Assembly: GCF_009861525.1 (NCBI RefSeq)
Contig: NZ_WVHL01000003.1
Span: forward strand, 1,426,001-1,490,000
Origin: Pseudomonas sp. LD120
GTDB taxonomy: Bacteria; Pseudomonadota; Gammaproteobacteria; Pseudomonadales; Pseudomonadaceae
Direction: 5' to 3'
Length of the DNA stretch: 64,000 nt
Of this stretch, positions 45,994 through 55,543 are shown one piece after another. A model generated the notes under the pieces. The model had not been told where the DNA came from and did not search any database. It worked only from the letters and a program-made list of their open reading frames with translations. Both the position numbers and the translations under genes were made by a program. Numbering within the stretch: position 1 is the first letter of the stretch; each line of letters begins with the position of its first letter.

Positions 45994-46007
45994 GACATAT
46001 ATTTGAC
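45994..46007. promoter_or_regulatory. FleQ-box-like site 2 (weak)
   Basis: GACATATATTTGAC matches the same consensus at 9 of 14 positions and keeps the TTGAC half-site. It starts exactly 50 bases after site 1, about five helical turns. Paired boxes are known at the P. aeruginosa pel promoter. Confidence 0.45.
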
Positions 46008-46230
46008 GATTCCTGTTTTATATCTCACTATCTCGCCGCTGAATGCCTGATTCTATTGGTGTTTTTTTGACGCCAGCGTTCTGAGGTCTCTCCAAAAAAA
46101 GCCACATAGCCTTTCAAAGAGAGTCAGTCACCAGGGAAATGACAGCCGTAGGGGCTAATAGCCATGGCTTATTCCATGGGTGTGCTAGCTTCAGACGACG
46201 GAGCTGAACTACTTTTCTTTGGGATGATTT

Positions 46231-47163
46231 ATGTCTTCCGGACGGATACTGGTAACAGGGGGCGCCGGCTTCATTGGCTCTCACCTGGTGGATGCGCTGT
46301 TGGCCAAAGGCTATGCCGTTCATGTTCTGGATGATCTCTCTACCGGCAAGGTGAGCAACCTGCCGATGGATCATGTCGCGCTGAAGCTGGTGGTCGGGGA
46401 TGTCGCCGATGCCGCAGCCCTGGCGCACGCCATGCAAGGTTGCGAAGCGGTGGTGCATCTGGCCGCTGTCGCCTCGGTGCAGGCCTCGGTCGAAGACCCG
46501 GTACGTACCCATCAGAGCAACTTCATCGGCACCCTGCGAGTGTGTGAGGCGATGATCGCTGCGGGTATCGGGCGTGTGGTGTTTGCCTCCAGTGCCGCGG
46601 TCTATGGCAACAACGGGGAGGGCTCGCCGATTGATGAAGAGACGCCCAAAGCCCCGTTGACCCCCTACGCGGCGGACAAACTCGCCAGCGAGTACTACCT
46701 GGATTTCTACCGGCGCCAGCACGGGCTGGAACCGGTGATCCTGCGCTTCTTCAATATCTTTGGGCCTCGCCAGGATCCTTCTTCGCCGTATTCCGGGGTG
46801 ATCAGCATTTTCAGCGAACGGGCGAAAACCGAGCGGCCCATCACCCTGTTTGGCGATGGCGGGCAAACCCGTGATTTCGTCTATGTCGAGGATCTGGTGA
46901 AGATCCTGGTCCAGGGTCTTGAGCGCCCCGAGCCGACGGCCGATGCCACCAATGTTGGCCTCGGTGGCGTGACCACTCTCAATGACCTGATTGCCGCCCT
47001 GGAGCAGATCAGTGGCAAACCCTTGAACGTCAGTCATGGCGCCGCCCGTTCGGGCGATATCAGGCACTCCAAGGCCGCCAATCAGCGTCTGCGCGAACGC
47101 TTCGACCTGGGAACGCCCACCAGCCTGACAGAGGGTTTGGCTCGGCTTTATCGCAGCCTATAG
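46231..47163 (+). CDS. pelX: UDP-GlcNAc/GalNAc C4-epimerase PelX
   Basis: A 310-residue extended short-chain dehydrogenase/reductase. The NAD-binding motif TGGAGFIG is at the N-terminus, SSAAVYG gives the catalytic Ser region and YAADK the Tyr-Lys pair. The family interconverts UDP-GlcNAc and UDP-GalNAc. It lies directly upstream of pelA in the same direction. PelX was described from P. protegens as the epimerase that supplies UDP-GalNAc for the partly deacetylated, GalNAc-containing Pel polymer. The start follows GGGATG. A 78-base gap separates it from pelA. The PelX name relies on position plus family. Confidence 0.85.
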   Translation: MSSGRILVTGGAGFIGSHLVDALLAKGYAVHVLDDLSTGKVSNLPMDHVALKLVVGDVADAAALAHAMQGCEAVVHLAAVASVQASVEDPVRTHQSNFIGTLRVCEAMIAAGIGRVVFASSAAVYGNNGEGSPIDEETPKAPLTPYAADKLASEYYLDFYRRQHGLEPVILRFFNIFGPRQDPSSPYSGVISIFSERAKTERPITLFGDGGQTRDFVYVEDLVKILVQGLERPEPTADATNVGLGGVTTLNDLIAALEQISGKPLNVSHGAARSGDIRHSKAANQRLRERFDLGTPTSLTEGLARLYRSL

Positions 47164-47241
47164 CGTCATTGCCTTGCCGGTTCCAGGGCTGGACGTTCGA
47201 GCGTGTGAGGGTGCGCACATTGATCTAACAAAGAGTGAGTT

Positions 47242-50052
47242 ATGGACATCGAGTTTCGCAGGGCGGGTGTTGGCAAAGTGCTTCGGCGGTTGTTTACCGC
47301 ACTGGCCCTGTGTGCGACGAGTTCGTTGGCGCAGGCCACGCCCGCGGCGCCGGCCAGTGTGGGTTTCTGGTACGCCGAGCAACCCCCTCTGCAGGAGTTG
47401 GCGCAGTTTGAGTGGGCCGTGGTCGAACCCGGCCATATGACCCCGGCGGATGTCGCCATGTTGCGCAAACTCGGTAGCCAACCGTTCGCCTATCTGTCGG
47501 TGGGCGAGTTCGACGGCGATCGCGCCGCTCTGGACCGGGAGGCCCTGAGCCAGGGCGCAAGCTCGACCCGGAACAAGGCCTGGGACAGTCAGGTGATGGA
47601 CCTGACCGCGCCGGCCTGGCGCGAGCACTTGTTCAAGCGCGCCAAGGCCTTGCAGGACCAGGGCTATGCCGGCTTGTTTCTCGATACCCTGGACAGTTTT
47701 CAATTGCTGCCTGAAGTCCATCGCGAGCCGCAGCGCCAGGCCCTGGTGTCGTTCCTGCGTGAACTGCACAGTCGCCTGCCTAACCTGAAGCTGTTTTTCA
47801 ACCGTGGCTTTGAGGTGCTGGGCGAGCTCGATGGCGTCGCTGCGGCCGTGGCCGTGGAATCGATCCATGCCGGTTGGGATGCCTCGGCCAAACGCTATCG
47901 CCCGGTGTCGGAGTCCGATCGCCATTGGCTTGAGGGCGAACTCACCCCCCTGCGCGCAAAGAACCTGCCGCTGGTGGCCATCGACTACCTGCCAGCCAAC
48001 CGGCGTGAAGAGGCGCGCAAGCTGGTTCGCCAGTTGCGCGAGGAAGGCTTTATCCCGGTGGTCACCACTCCCGACCTCAATGCCATCAGCATGAGCACTG
48101 TGGAAGTCCAGCCGCGTCGCATCGCCATGCTCTATGACCCGCGTGAAGGTGAGCTCTACGATCACGCCGGCCACCGGATGCTCGGCGGGCTGTTGGAGTA
48201 CCTGGGCTATCGAGTGGACTACTTGCCGGTCGACGACAGTTTGCCGTCCTACGGCTTCGCCGGTTTGTACGCTGGCGTCGTGGTGTGGATGACCAGCGGC
48301 CCGCCCCAAGACAGCCGGGCGTTTTACAGCTGGATCAGCCAGCGCCTGGATGAACAGGTGCCGCTGGCAATCATGGCGGGCTTGCCAATCGAGGATCGCG
48401 CGCTGCTCAAGCGCCTGGGGATGAACCTCGCCGCACCGGGGGCTCGCGATGCACTGCAGGTACTGAGCCAGGACAAGACCCTGATCGGTGCTTTCGAAGC
48501 ACCGGTGGTGGTGCGCACCCGTGAACTGACCCGGGTGACGCTGCTGCCCGGCGGACCGAAACCGGCTTTGCTGCTGGGAGATGGCAAGGGCGGCAAGTTC
48601 GCCCCGGTGGTCACCGGCGATTGGGGCGGCATGGCCCTGGCGCCTTATGTGGTCGAGGCCAATGTCGAGCGCAGTCGCTGGATGCTCGATCCATTGGCGT
48701 TTATCCAGAAAGCCCTGCGCCTGCCGGCTCAGCCGCACCCGGACACCACCACCGAGAATGGCCGTCGGATCGCCACCGTGCATATTGACGGTGACGGCTT
48801 TGCGTCCCACGCCGAAGTGCGTGGCACGCCGTATTCCGGGCGTCAGGTGCTGGATGACTACATTCGTCCCAACCCGTTTCTGACCTCGGTGTCGATCATC
48901 GAAGGGGAGATCGGGCCCAAGGGCATGTCGCCGTTCCTGGCCAGGGAACTGGAGCCCATCGCCCGGGAAATCTTCGCCGACCCCAAGGTCGAGGTTGCGA
49001 CCCACACCTACAGCCACCCGTTCTACATGCAGCCGGAGAAGGCCAAACAGGACGAGGATTTCCATGCCGAATATGGCCTGCGCCTGAACATTCCGGGCTA
49101 TAAGTCCCTCGACTACACGCGGGAAATCCTCGGCTCGCGGGACTACATCAATAGCCGCCTGACCACCGCGAAGAAGCCGGTGAAGATGATTTTCTGGCCG
49201 GGGGATGCGCTGCCCAGCGCCGAGACCATCCAAATGGCCTACAACGCCGGGCTGAAGAACGTCAACGGCGGGCAAACCATCCTGACCAAGGCCAATTCGT
49301 CGCTGACCGGGTTGTACCCCTTGTTGCGTCCGACCAAGGGCGGCTTGCAGTACTACGCGCCGGTGATCAACGAGAACATGTACACCAACCTGTGGAAGGG
49401 TCCGTATTACGGCTTTCGCGATGTGATCGACACCTTCGAGCTGACCGACAGCCCACGGCGCCTGCGCGGCATCCACTTGTATTACCACTTCTATTCGGGG
49501 ACCAAGCAGGCGTCGATCAAGGCCATGAATGAGATCTACCGGTTCATGCGTGGCCAGCAACCGATGTCGTTGTGGATGAGCGACTACATCGACCGGATTC
49601 ACGGCCTGTACCAGGCCAGCCTGGCCCGTACCCTCAATGGCGACTGGCAGATCCGCGGGATGGATGGCCTGCGCACCTTACGCCTGGACCCAGCACTGGG
49701 CTGGCCGGACCTGGGGCGCTCCCAGGGCGTGGCCGGTGTCCGTGATCTGCCGCAGGGCCGCTATGTGGCCTTGAGTGCCGATCATGCGTTGCTTGCCCTG
49801 CGGCCCGAGCGTGATCCGCGCCCGGCGCTGGAGCTGGCGAATATTCCGTTACGTGATTGGCGTTACGTGAATGACCGACAGGTGAGGTTCTCCTTCGCCG
49901 GCGAATTCAACTTGGAATTCTCGGTGCGCTCGGCCAGTGCCTGTCGGGTCGAGGTCCAGGGGCAGCGCTTTGCCGGTCAGTCCGAGCAGGGGCTGTGGCA
50001 TTTCCAACTTCCCATGAAGCAGGTGAGTGATGGCCAACTCCTCTGCAACTAA
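47242..50052 (+). CDS. pelA: Pel polysaccharide hydrolase/deacetylase PelA
   Basis: A 936-residue periplasmic protein with a signal peptide (hydrophobic FTALALCATSSLAQA). Residues of about 40-275 form the glycoside hydrolase domain, with E206 in AVAVESIHAGWD as candidate catalytic acid. A central reductase-like domain follows, then a carbohydrate esterase domain with HIDGDGF (D516, D518) and ATHTYSHPF. Relative to the 948-residue P. aeruginosa protein these sit twelve residues earlier than E218, D528 and D530, so both activities look intact. PelA trims and partly deacetylates the polymer during export, giving its positive charge. The stop overlaps the pelB start by 23 bases. Confidence 0.95.
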   Translation: MDIEFRRAGVGKVLRRLFTALALCATSSLAQATPAAPASVGFWYAEQPPLQELAQFEWAVVEPGHMTPADVAMLRKLGSQPFAYLSVGEFDGDRAALDREALSQGASSTRNKAWDSQVMDLTAPAWREHLFKRAKALQDQGYAGLFLDTLDSFQLLPEVHREPQRQALVSFLRELHSRLPNLKLFFNRGFEVLGELDGVAAAVAVESIHAGWDASAKRYRPVSESDRHWLEGELTPLRAKNLPLVAIDYLPANRREEARKLVRQLREEGFIPVVTTPDLNAISMSTVEVQPRRIAMLYDPREGELYDHAGHRMLGGLLEYLGYRVDYLPVDDSLPSYGFAGLYAGVVVWMTSGPPQDSRAFYSWISQRLDEQVPLAIMAGLPIEDRALLKRLGMNLAAPGARDALQVLSQDKTLIGAFEAPVVVRTRELTRVTLLPGGPKPALLLGDGKGGKFAPVVTGDWGGMALAPYVVEANVERSRWMLDPLAFIQKALRLPAQPHPDTTTENGRRIATVHIDGDGFASHAEVRGTPYSGRQVLDDYIRPNPFLTSVSIIEGEIGPKGMSPFLARELEPIAREIFADPKVEVATHTYSHPFYMQPEKAKQDEDFHAEYGLRLNIPGYKSLDYTREILGSRDYINSRLTTAKKPVKMIFWPGDALPSAETIQMAYNAGLKNVNGGQTILTKANSSLTGLYPLLRPTKGGLQYYAPVINENMYTNLWKGPYYGFRDVIDTFELTDSPRRLRGIHLYYHFYSGTKQASIKAMNEIYRFMRGQQPMSLWMSDYIDRIHGLYQASLARTLNGDWQIRGMDGLRTLRLDPALGWPDLGRSQGVAGVRDLPQGRYVALSADHALLALRPERDPRPALELANIPLRDWRYVNDRQVRFSFAGEFNLEFSVRSASACRVEVQGQRFAGQSEQGLWHFQLPMKQVSDGQLLCN

Positions 50053-53000
50053 GACTAAAAGCGCGCGGTTGCTCAATCCCTGGGCACTGCTGCTGGTGGC
50101 GATTGCCGTCGGTGTGCTGCTGTGGGCGACCTTTCGCAACGAAGACGCGTTCCGCCCCAAGGGCGGCCAGCCCGATGAAGTGTCGGCCAGCTATGCCGAA
50201 GTCCTGCTGGCGGCGCATCCGCAAAACAACGTACTGCGCGCCCAGTTGCTCGATCTGTTGATCCAGTTGGGCGACTACGGGCGGGCACAAAAGCACTTGG
50301 CCCAATGGCCAGCGGCCGATCCGTTGCTCAAGGCCTACTATCAGTTGCAACTCGATGCCCTGGCCCTGAGCAACAGCACTGACAGCGCGGCGTTGCAGGC
50401 CCTGGCCGAACGCTTCAAGGCCTTTGACTACAAATCCTTGCCCAGCCCGCAACTCGAGCGGCTGGCCACCTTGGCCTTGAGTGCCCAGGCCCCGGGGCTG
50501 GCGGCGGATATCTATACCGAGTTGGCCCGGCGCGATCCCAAGCAGCGCGAGCAGTGGCTGCCCGAGGCGGCGAAGTGGTATCAGGCCAGCGAGCAGCCCG
50601 GGCGTGCGGCGGATACCTATGTGCAGTTGCTCGATGACAGCGAAAAGCCCGAACAGCGTCAGCAGTTGCTCCAGGACGCGTTCAAGGCCCTGGTGGCGGC
50701 CGATCGCGGCGATCAGGCGGCCGAACTTCTGGCCCGGGAGCTGACCGCGCAGCCCGACGCTCAATTCGATCCGACCCTGCTTGAGCAAGGCGTCGATGTG
50801 GCGGTGGCGCACAACCGTACCGATCTGGCGGAGCGGTTCTTTAGCGCATGGCGCACGTTGCAGCCCGACAGCCCGGAGGTCTTGGCCAAGGAGCTCAAGC
50901 AGCGCCTGGCCTTTGGCGACCTAGAGGGGGCCCATACGGTGGGCGTGCAACTGCTCGAACTGCGTCCGGACGATCCGCAACTGTTGGAGCAGATGGCCCA
51001 TATCGCCGAATGGCGGGGCGACTCGGTTGCCGCGCTGGGCTACTGGATCAGTCTGCTCAAGCTGCGTGACGACCCGGCGCAGTTCGAGCACACCTGGCGC
51101 CTGGCGATGCAGACCTATGATTTCGACCGGGGCATTGCGCTGCTGGCGGCGATCATGAACACGCGTCCGCTGACCAACGTCGAACTCGATGCCTTGGTGT
51201 ATGCCGAAGAGTCCCGGGGCACCCCCGAGCAGGCGGAACAGTGGTTGCGCCGCTATGTCGGCCAATACCCCAAGCATCGCCTGGCCTGGGTGCGGCTGTT
51301 GCAGAACCTGGAAAACACCGAGCAGTACCCACAGCGCCTGCTGGTCTGGAACCGCTTCGCCAAAGGTTATTCGCTAAGCAGCACCGAGCGCGTGGACTGG
51401 GTCAACAACCACCTCAAGCTGTTTGACAGCCAGGCGGCCTGGAAGGTGATCACCGCGGTCGATGGCAACACGATCAACGACCTCAATTACTGGCAGTCCC
51501 GTGCATCGCTGGCCTGGGATCTGGAATTGGACGACGAGCTGCGTTTGGCGCTGGAGAAAATGCTGGCCATCAAGGGCTCGCTCAATACTGGCGACGAGAG
51601 TGAACTGATTGCCCTCTATCGCACCCGCGATCCGCGCAAGGCCTTGCAGTTGACCGTCGACAGTTGGCGCCGCGGTCACGATCCGCAGCGCCTGATTGCC
51701 GCCTTGCAGCTGGCCCAGGAGCTTCAGGACTGGCCAATGGTGATCGACCTGCTCAAGGACGCCGAGCAATACCCGGACGCATCCGACAGGTCCCAGGTGT
51801 TGGCGGCCCGTGGCGCGCTGGCGGTGCAGCAAGGGCACCCCGAGCAGGCGTTGCGCCTGTATCGCCAGGGGTTGAGCCGGTTCCCGGATGACAACACCTT
51901 CCGCGAACGCCTGATGTGGCTGTACGTCGACCTGGGCCGTACCAGCGAGATCAAGCCGCTGCTGCAGCAATGGCGTGCCCTGGCCCGCAGTGACAGCACG
52001 TTGTGGCTGCCGTTTGCCGCGGCCAGCCAGTTGCTTGGCCGTAACACCGAGGCCCTGGCCTGGTATCGCCTGTACCTGCAAGCCAACCCTCGGGACTGGA
52101 TGGTCCAGGCGGCCTACGCCGATGCGTTGGAAGGCGCCGGTTATGCTGAGTCGGCCCAGCGCCTGCGGCTCAAGCTCAACCGCCAGGTGACGCCGGAACA
52201 GATCCGCGCCACACCGCAGGGTTACTCGACCTGGTTGCGTTTGCTGGCCAGCAGCTATTCGTCGCGCAAGGCACACAACCAGGCGATGCAATGGCAGGAC
52301 GGTTCCAAGCCGATGTTGCAGCTGTGGTTCGAGCAGTGGCTGGCGCGCCTGGATGACACCAACCAGTCGGCGCAGAAGGATGAGTGGCTGGCCTGGGCCC
52401 GCGGCCGTGGCCTGAAGATCAGTCGCTATGAGCAGATCCAGGAAGCCCTGCGCGGCAGTAACCGTCAGGCCCTGGAGCGTTTGTTGGCCAGCGCTAACCT
52501 GGACTCGGCGCAGCAGGTTGAAGCCCTCAACAGCCTGGGACGCAGCGGCGAAGCGCTGGCCGTGGACTTGTCGGCGCTGGGTGAAGAGCAGCCACCGGCG
52601 CTGCGCGAGCAACTGCGGCGCCAAGCCATCGAGATGACCGAACGCACCCCGCAAGGCGTGCAACTGGCCTGGCAGCGTCAGGACTACGGCGGTCTGGTGT
52701 TCGACGGCCCGCGCCTGACCGCCGCGCGCTACCTGAACGACAATGGGTACGCCAGCCTGGTACTGGAGCAGGGCCGCTACAGTGGCGACACCCTGGACAG
52801 CGCGCGCCTGGGCAACGAAACCAATGCCCAACTGACCTTGCAACGCCAGGTGGAGAGCGGTCATTACACGCTGATCCTCGACAGCAGCTTGCGCAAGGAT
52901 GACAACCGCAACGGCCTCGGCGTCAGCCGCACCTGGCAGGTGGACAGTGGCAATGAGTTGCAAGTCGGCGCCGACTGGCAGCGCAAGAACGAGGACACCG

Positions 53001-53620
53001 GACTGATGCGCACCTTCGGCCGCCAGAATGATGTCTGGGCCGGCGGCCGGCATCGCTATTCGGCCCGTGACCAGTTGTCCTGGAATCTGGCCCAGCGTTC
53101 GTTCTCGACCCGCAGTGGCGATGATCTGGGCAACGGGCAGGCGCTCAATATCGAGTACAGCCACACCTTGCAGTTCGAAGGGCCGAGCTGGGAGCTGCGC
53201 GGCGGCATCGACTATCAGCGAAACAGCCTGAACGACCGTGCGCTGCCGCACCTGGCCAATACCCTGGGCGGCGGCATTGACCTGGCCGGAATCCAGCTTA
53301 CGGACCCGAACCAGATCAACAGCCAGACCCTGCTGCAAAAACGCTACGGCCAACTGTTCTTCGGCAGTTCATGGCGCCGCGGTTTTCCGGGAGCACTGAA
53401 CCGCACCCGCGGGCAGTACACCTGGCTGGTGGACGTCAGTTCAGGCTGGCAGTGGACCGACAGCACCTTCAACTACGCCATCAGTACCGGTATCGGTATC
53501 GAGGTGTTGGGGGATGACGAATTGGCCGTGACCTTCGGCTATCAGTCGGCGCCTCAGGGCGGAACGGGCCAGTCCGGTGGTACCGCGGGTATCAGTTACA
53601 GCGTGCGATTTGGACGCTGA
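50030..53620 (+). CDS. pelB: Pel outer-membrane export porin with TPR scaffold, PelB
   Basis: A 1196-residue protein, close to the P. aeruginosa length. ATG 50030 with AGGTGA upstream is preferred to the GTG at 50027. An N-terminal membrane helix (WALLLVAIAVGVLLWATF) is followed by about 750 residues of helical TPR-like repeats with many Leu/Ala/Gln pairs, then a C-terminal beta-barrel from about residue 890 ending in SVRFGR, with the final aromatic strand typical of outer-membrane proteins. It forms the export pore with the PelC ring, and its TPRs bind PelA. It overlaps the end of pelA, which implies translational coupling. Confidence 0.94.
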   Translation: MANSSATKTKSARLLNPWALLLVAIAVGVLLWATFRNEDAFRPKGGQPDEVSASYAEVLLAAHPQNNVLRAQLLDLLIQLGDYGRAQKHLAQWPAADPLLKAYYQLQLDALALSNSTDSAALQALAERFKAFDYKSLPSPQLERLATLALSAQAPGLAADIYTELARRDPKQREQWLPEAAKWYQASEQPGRAADTYVQLLDDSEKPEQRQQLLQDAFKALVAADRGDQAAELLARELTAQPDAQFDPTLLEQGVDVAVAHNRTDLAERFFSAWRTLQPDSPEVLAKELKQRLAFGDLEGAHTVGVQLLELRPDDPQLLEQMAHIAEWRGDSVAALGYWISLLKLRDDPAQFEHTWRLAMQTYDFDRGIALLAAIMNTRPLTNVELDALVYAEESRGTPEQAEQWLRRYVGQYPKHRLAWVRLLQNLENTEQYPQRLLVWNRFAKGYSLSSTERVDWVNNHLKLFDSQAAWKVITAVDGNTINDLNYWQSRASLAWDLELDDELRLALEKMLAIKGSLNTGDESELIALYRTRDPRKALQLTVDSWRRGHDPQRLIAALQLAQELQDWPMVIDLLKDAEQYPDASDRSQVLAARGALAVQQGHPEQALRLYRQGLSRFPDDNTFRERLMWLYVDLGRTSEIKPLLQQWRALARSDSTLWLPFAAASQLLGRNTEALAWYRLYLQANPRDWMVQAAYADALEGAGYAESAQRLRLKLNRQVTPEQIRATPQGYSTWLRLLASSYSSRKAHNQAMQWQDGSKPMLQLWFEQWLARLDDTNQSAQKDEWLAWARGRGLKISRYEQIQEALRGSNRQALERLLASANLDSAQQVEALNSLGRSGEALAVDLSALGEEQPPALREQLRRQAIEMTERTPQGVQLAWQRQDYGGLVFDGPRLTAARYLNDNGYASLVLEQGRYSGDTLDSARLGNETNAQLTLQRQVESGHYTLILDSSLRKDDNRNGLGVSRTWQVDSGNELQVGADWQRKNEDTGLMRTFGRQNDVWAGGRHRYSARDQLSWNLAQRSFSTRSGDDLGNGQALNIEYSHTLQFEGPSWELRGGIDYQRNSLNDRALPHLANTLGGGIDLAGIQLTDPNQINSQTLLQKRYGQLFFGSSWRRGFPGALNRTRGQYTWLVDVSSGWQWTDSTFNYAISTGIGIEVLGDDELAVTFGYQSAPQGGTGQSGGTAGISYSVRFGR

Positions 53621-53648
53621 CCATGCAATTCAAAGAGGAGTAAACCTT

Positions 53649-54170
53649 ATGCAATCCATTCGTTGCGTGAGTCTGGCAATGGCCGCCTTGTTGATGACCG
53701 GCTGCAGCAGCTTCACCGGTCAAAGCAGTCCCGAACTGTCCAGCAAGGCCCGCTGGGGCGTGGTGCCGTTGGTCAACTATTCCCAGACGCCCCAGGCGGG
53801 CGAGCGCAGTGAGCAGATTCTGCTGAGCGTCTTGAGCAGCCGTGGCCTGCAACCACAGGTTTACAGTGGCGCGCCGGGGCAGGGTGAACTGGCCCTGCTG
53901 GACGATAACGAGCGCCTGGCCGGCGCCATGGACTGGGCCCGTGAGCAGAAGCTCGACTATGTGGTCTCCGGCAGCGTCGAAGAGTGGCAGTACAAGAACG
54001 GCCTGGATGGCGAGCCGGCGGTGGGTATCAGCCTGCGGGTGGTCGAGGCGGACACCGGCAAGGTGCTCTGGAGCAATAGCGGTGCCCGTGCCGGCTGGTC
54101 CCGCGAAAGCCTGGCCGGTGCGGCGCAGAAGGTCCTCGACAAGCTTGTCGGCGGCCTTCGGATCGAGTAA
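53649..54170 (+). CDS. pelC: Outer-membrane lipoprotein PelC
   Basis: A 173-residue lipoprotein. ATG 53649 is chosen because AGAGGAG precedes it and because it gives a proper signal peptide with lipobox LMTGC; a longer frame from 53577 would bury the signal. PelC assembles as a dodecameric ring under the PelB barrel and helps guide the cationic polymer through the outer membrane. It starts 28 bases after pelB and ends five bases before pelD. Confidence 0.94.
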   Translation: MQSIRCVSLAMAALLMTGCSSFTGQSSPELSSKARWGVVPLVNYSQTPQAGERSEQILLSVLSSRGLQPQVYSGAPGQGELALLDDNERLAGAMDWAREQKLDYVVSGSVEEWQYKNGLDGEPAVGISLRVVEADTGKVLWSNSGARAGWSRESLAGAAQKVLDKLVGGLRIE

Positions 54171-54175
54171 TTGCG

Positions 54176-55543
54176 ATGAGCTCTCCACACATGGACTACG
54201 CGCTGGCGCCCCGTGCCAGCGGCCCGGCCTCGTGGCTGGAAACCTTCCTGGTGACCGCCCTGGTCATCGGTTTTGGCCTGTGGCTGACGCCGCAAGACCC
54301 CCTGCAGGTGCGGGGTGAGTTTCCCTGGTCGGTCCTGGCGCCGTTGTTGCTTGGGGTGCGCTACGGCTTTGTCCGTGGCCTGATCAGCGCCAGCCTGCTG
54401 GTGGCGGCGTTCTTTGTGTTGCGTCAGACGGGGCTGTCCGGCTACGCGCAGATCGCACCGTCCTACATTGTCGGCGTGCTGGTCAGCGGCATGCTCGTGG
54501 GCGAGGTGCGGGACCTGTGGGAACGACGCTTGCTGCGCTTGCAGATGGCGAACGAATATCGCCAGTACCGGCTCGACGACTTCACCCGCGCGCACCAGAT
54601 TCTGCGGGTGTCCCATGATCGTCTGGAGCAGCGCCTGGCGGGCAGCGACCAGAGCTTGCGCAGTTCCTTGCTGGGCTTGCGTGAGCGGCTGCGGGCAGGC
54701 CTTGGCGATGACTCGCTGGGCCTGCTGGCCGAACCGGTATTGACCTTGTTGGGGCAGTACGGCTCGTTGCGGGTGGCCGGGCTGTACCGTGTGGAGCAGG
54801 CCGGCAACGACGCGGCGACGCTCACCTTGCTGGCCTCCGTGGGCACCATGGGCCCCCTGGACAGGAACGACCTGCTGGTGCGTTTGTGCCTGGAGCGCGA
54901 AGAGCTGGTGAGCGTGCGTGAAGAGCTGCTCGACACTGGCGGTCAGGCCACGGTGTCGTCGTTGCAGGCCTGTATCCCACTGGTGAATACCCAGGGGCAG
55001 GTGCTGGCGATTCTCGCGGTACGGCAGATGCCGTTCTTCGCCTTCCAGGAGCGCACCCTCAGTCTGTTGGCCCTCCTGGCCGGGCATATCGCCGACTTGC
55101 TGCACTGCGATACACAGGTGCTGCAACTGGAAAACGCCGACGCTCAGCACTTCACTCGTCAGCTCAAGCGCTCGCTGGTGGATGTCGAACAGCACGGGTT
55201 GTCCGGTTGCCTGTATGCCTTCGAACTGACCCAGCCCAACGAGGAGCTGACCCGGCTGTTCGAGCGCAGTCAGCGTGGACTGGACTTGCACCTGAGCCTT
55301 GGCAACAACCGCGGGCATGGGCTGTTATTGGTGCTGTTGCCACTGACCAGTGCCGAGGGCGCCGAAGGTTATCTGTCGCGCCTGGGCAAACTGGTCCACG
55401 AGCACTTCGGCATGAGCGTCGAACTGACCAGCCTTGGGGTCAAGGTGCTGCCTTACGATCTGGAGTCGGCCCGGCAACGGGATGGACTGCGTAACTTTCT
55501 GTACAACGAGTGTGGCCTGAATGATCAGCAAGTGGCTGTTTAG
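54176..55543 (+). CDS. pelD: c-di-GMP receptor PelD
   Basis: A 455-residue inner-membrane protein with N-terminal membrane helices (about residues 20-110), a coiled region, a GAF domain, and a degenerate GGDEF domain in which the active-site loop reads LGNNRGHG, so it cannot make c-di-GMP. The inhibitory-site motif RGLD gives R367 and D370, the same residue numbers as the c-di-GMP contacts in P. aeruginosa PelD. Binding c-di-GMP switches on Pel synthesis after translation. Its last 23 bases overlap pelE. Confidence 0.95.
   Translation: MSSPHMDYALAPRASGPASWLETFLVTALVIGFGLWLTPQDPLQVRGEFPWSVLAPLLLGVRYGFVRGLISASLLVAAFFVLRQTGLSGYAQIAPSYIVGVLVSGMLVGEVRDLWERRLLRLQMANEYRQYRLDDFTRAHQILRVSHDRLEQRLAGSDQSLRSSLLGLRERLRAGLGDDSLGLLAEPVLTLLGQYGSLRVAGLYRVEQAGNDAATLTLLASVGTMGPLDRNDLLVRLCLEREELVSVREELLDTGGQATVSSLQACIPLVNTQGQVLAILAVRQMPFFAFQERTLSLLALLAGHIADLLHCDTQVLQLENADAQHFTRQLKRSLVDVEQHGLSGCLYAFELTQPNEELTRLFERSQRGLDLHLSLGNNRGHGLLLVLLPLTSAEGAEGYLSRLGKLVHEHFGMSVELTSLGVKVLPYDLESARQRDGLRNFLYNECGLNDQQVAV

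Larger units (their letters stand above)
45809..46230. other. AT-rich intergenic region upstream of the pel locus
   Basis: Some 420 bases with no gene, markedly AT-rich from 45930 to 46080, which is typical of a regulated promoter. It carries two FleQ-box-like sites about 220-290 bases before pelX. GGGATG just before pelX acts as its ribosome site. I could not place a convincing -35/-10 pair. Confidence 0.7.

Noticed and set aside
47158..49602. Minus-strand open frame of 814 codons opposite pelA
   Set aside because: Same codon-position artefact; pelA on the plus strand has conserved catalytic residues.
51374..53353. Minus-strand open frame of 659 codons opposite pelB
   Set aside because: It lies wholly within pelB, has low-complexity composition and no ribosome site.
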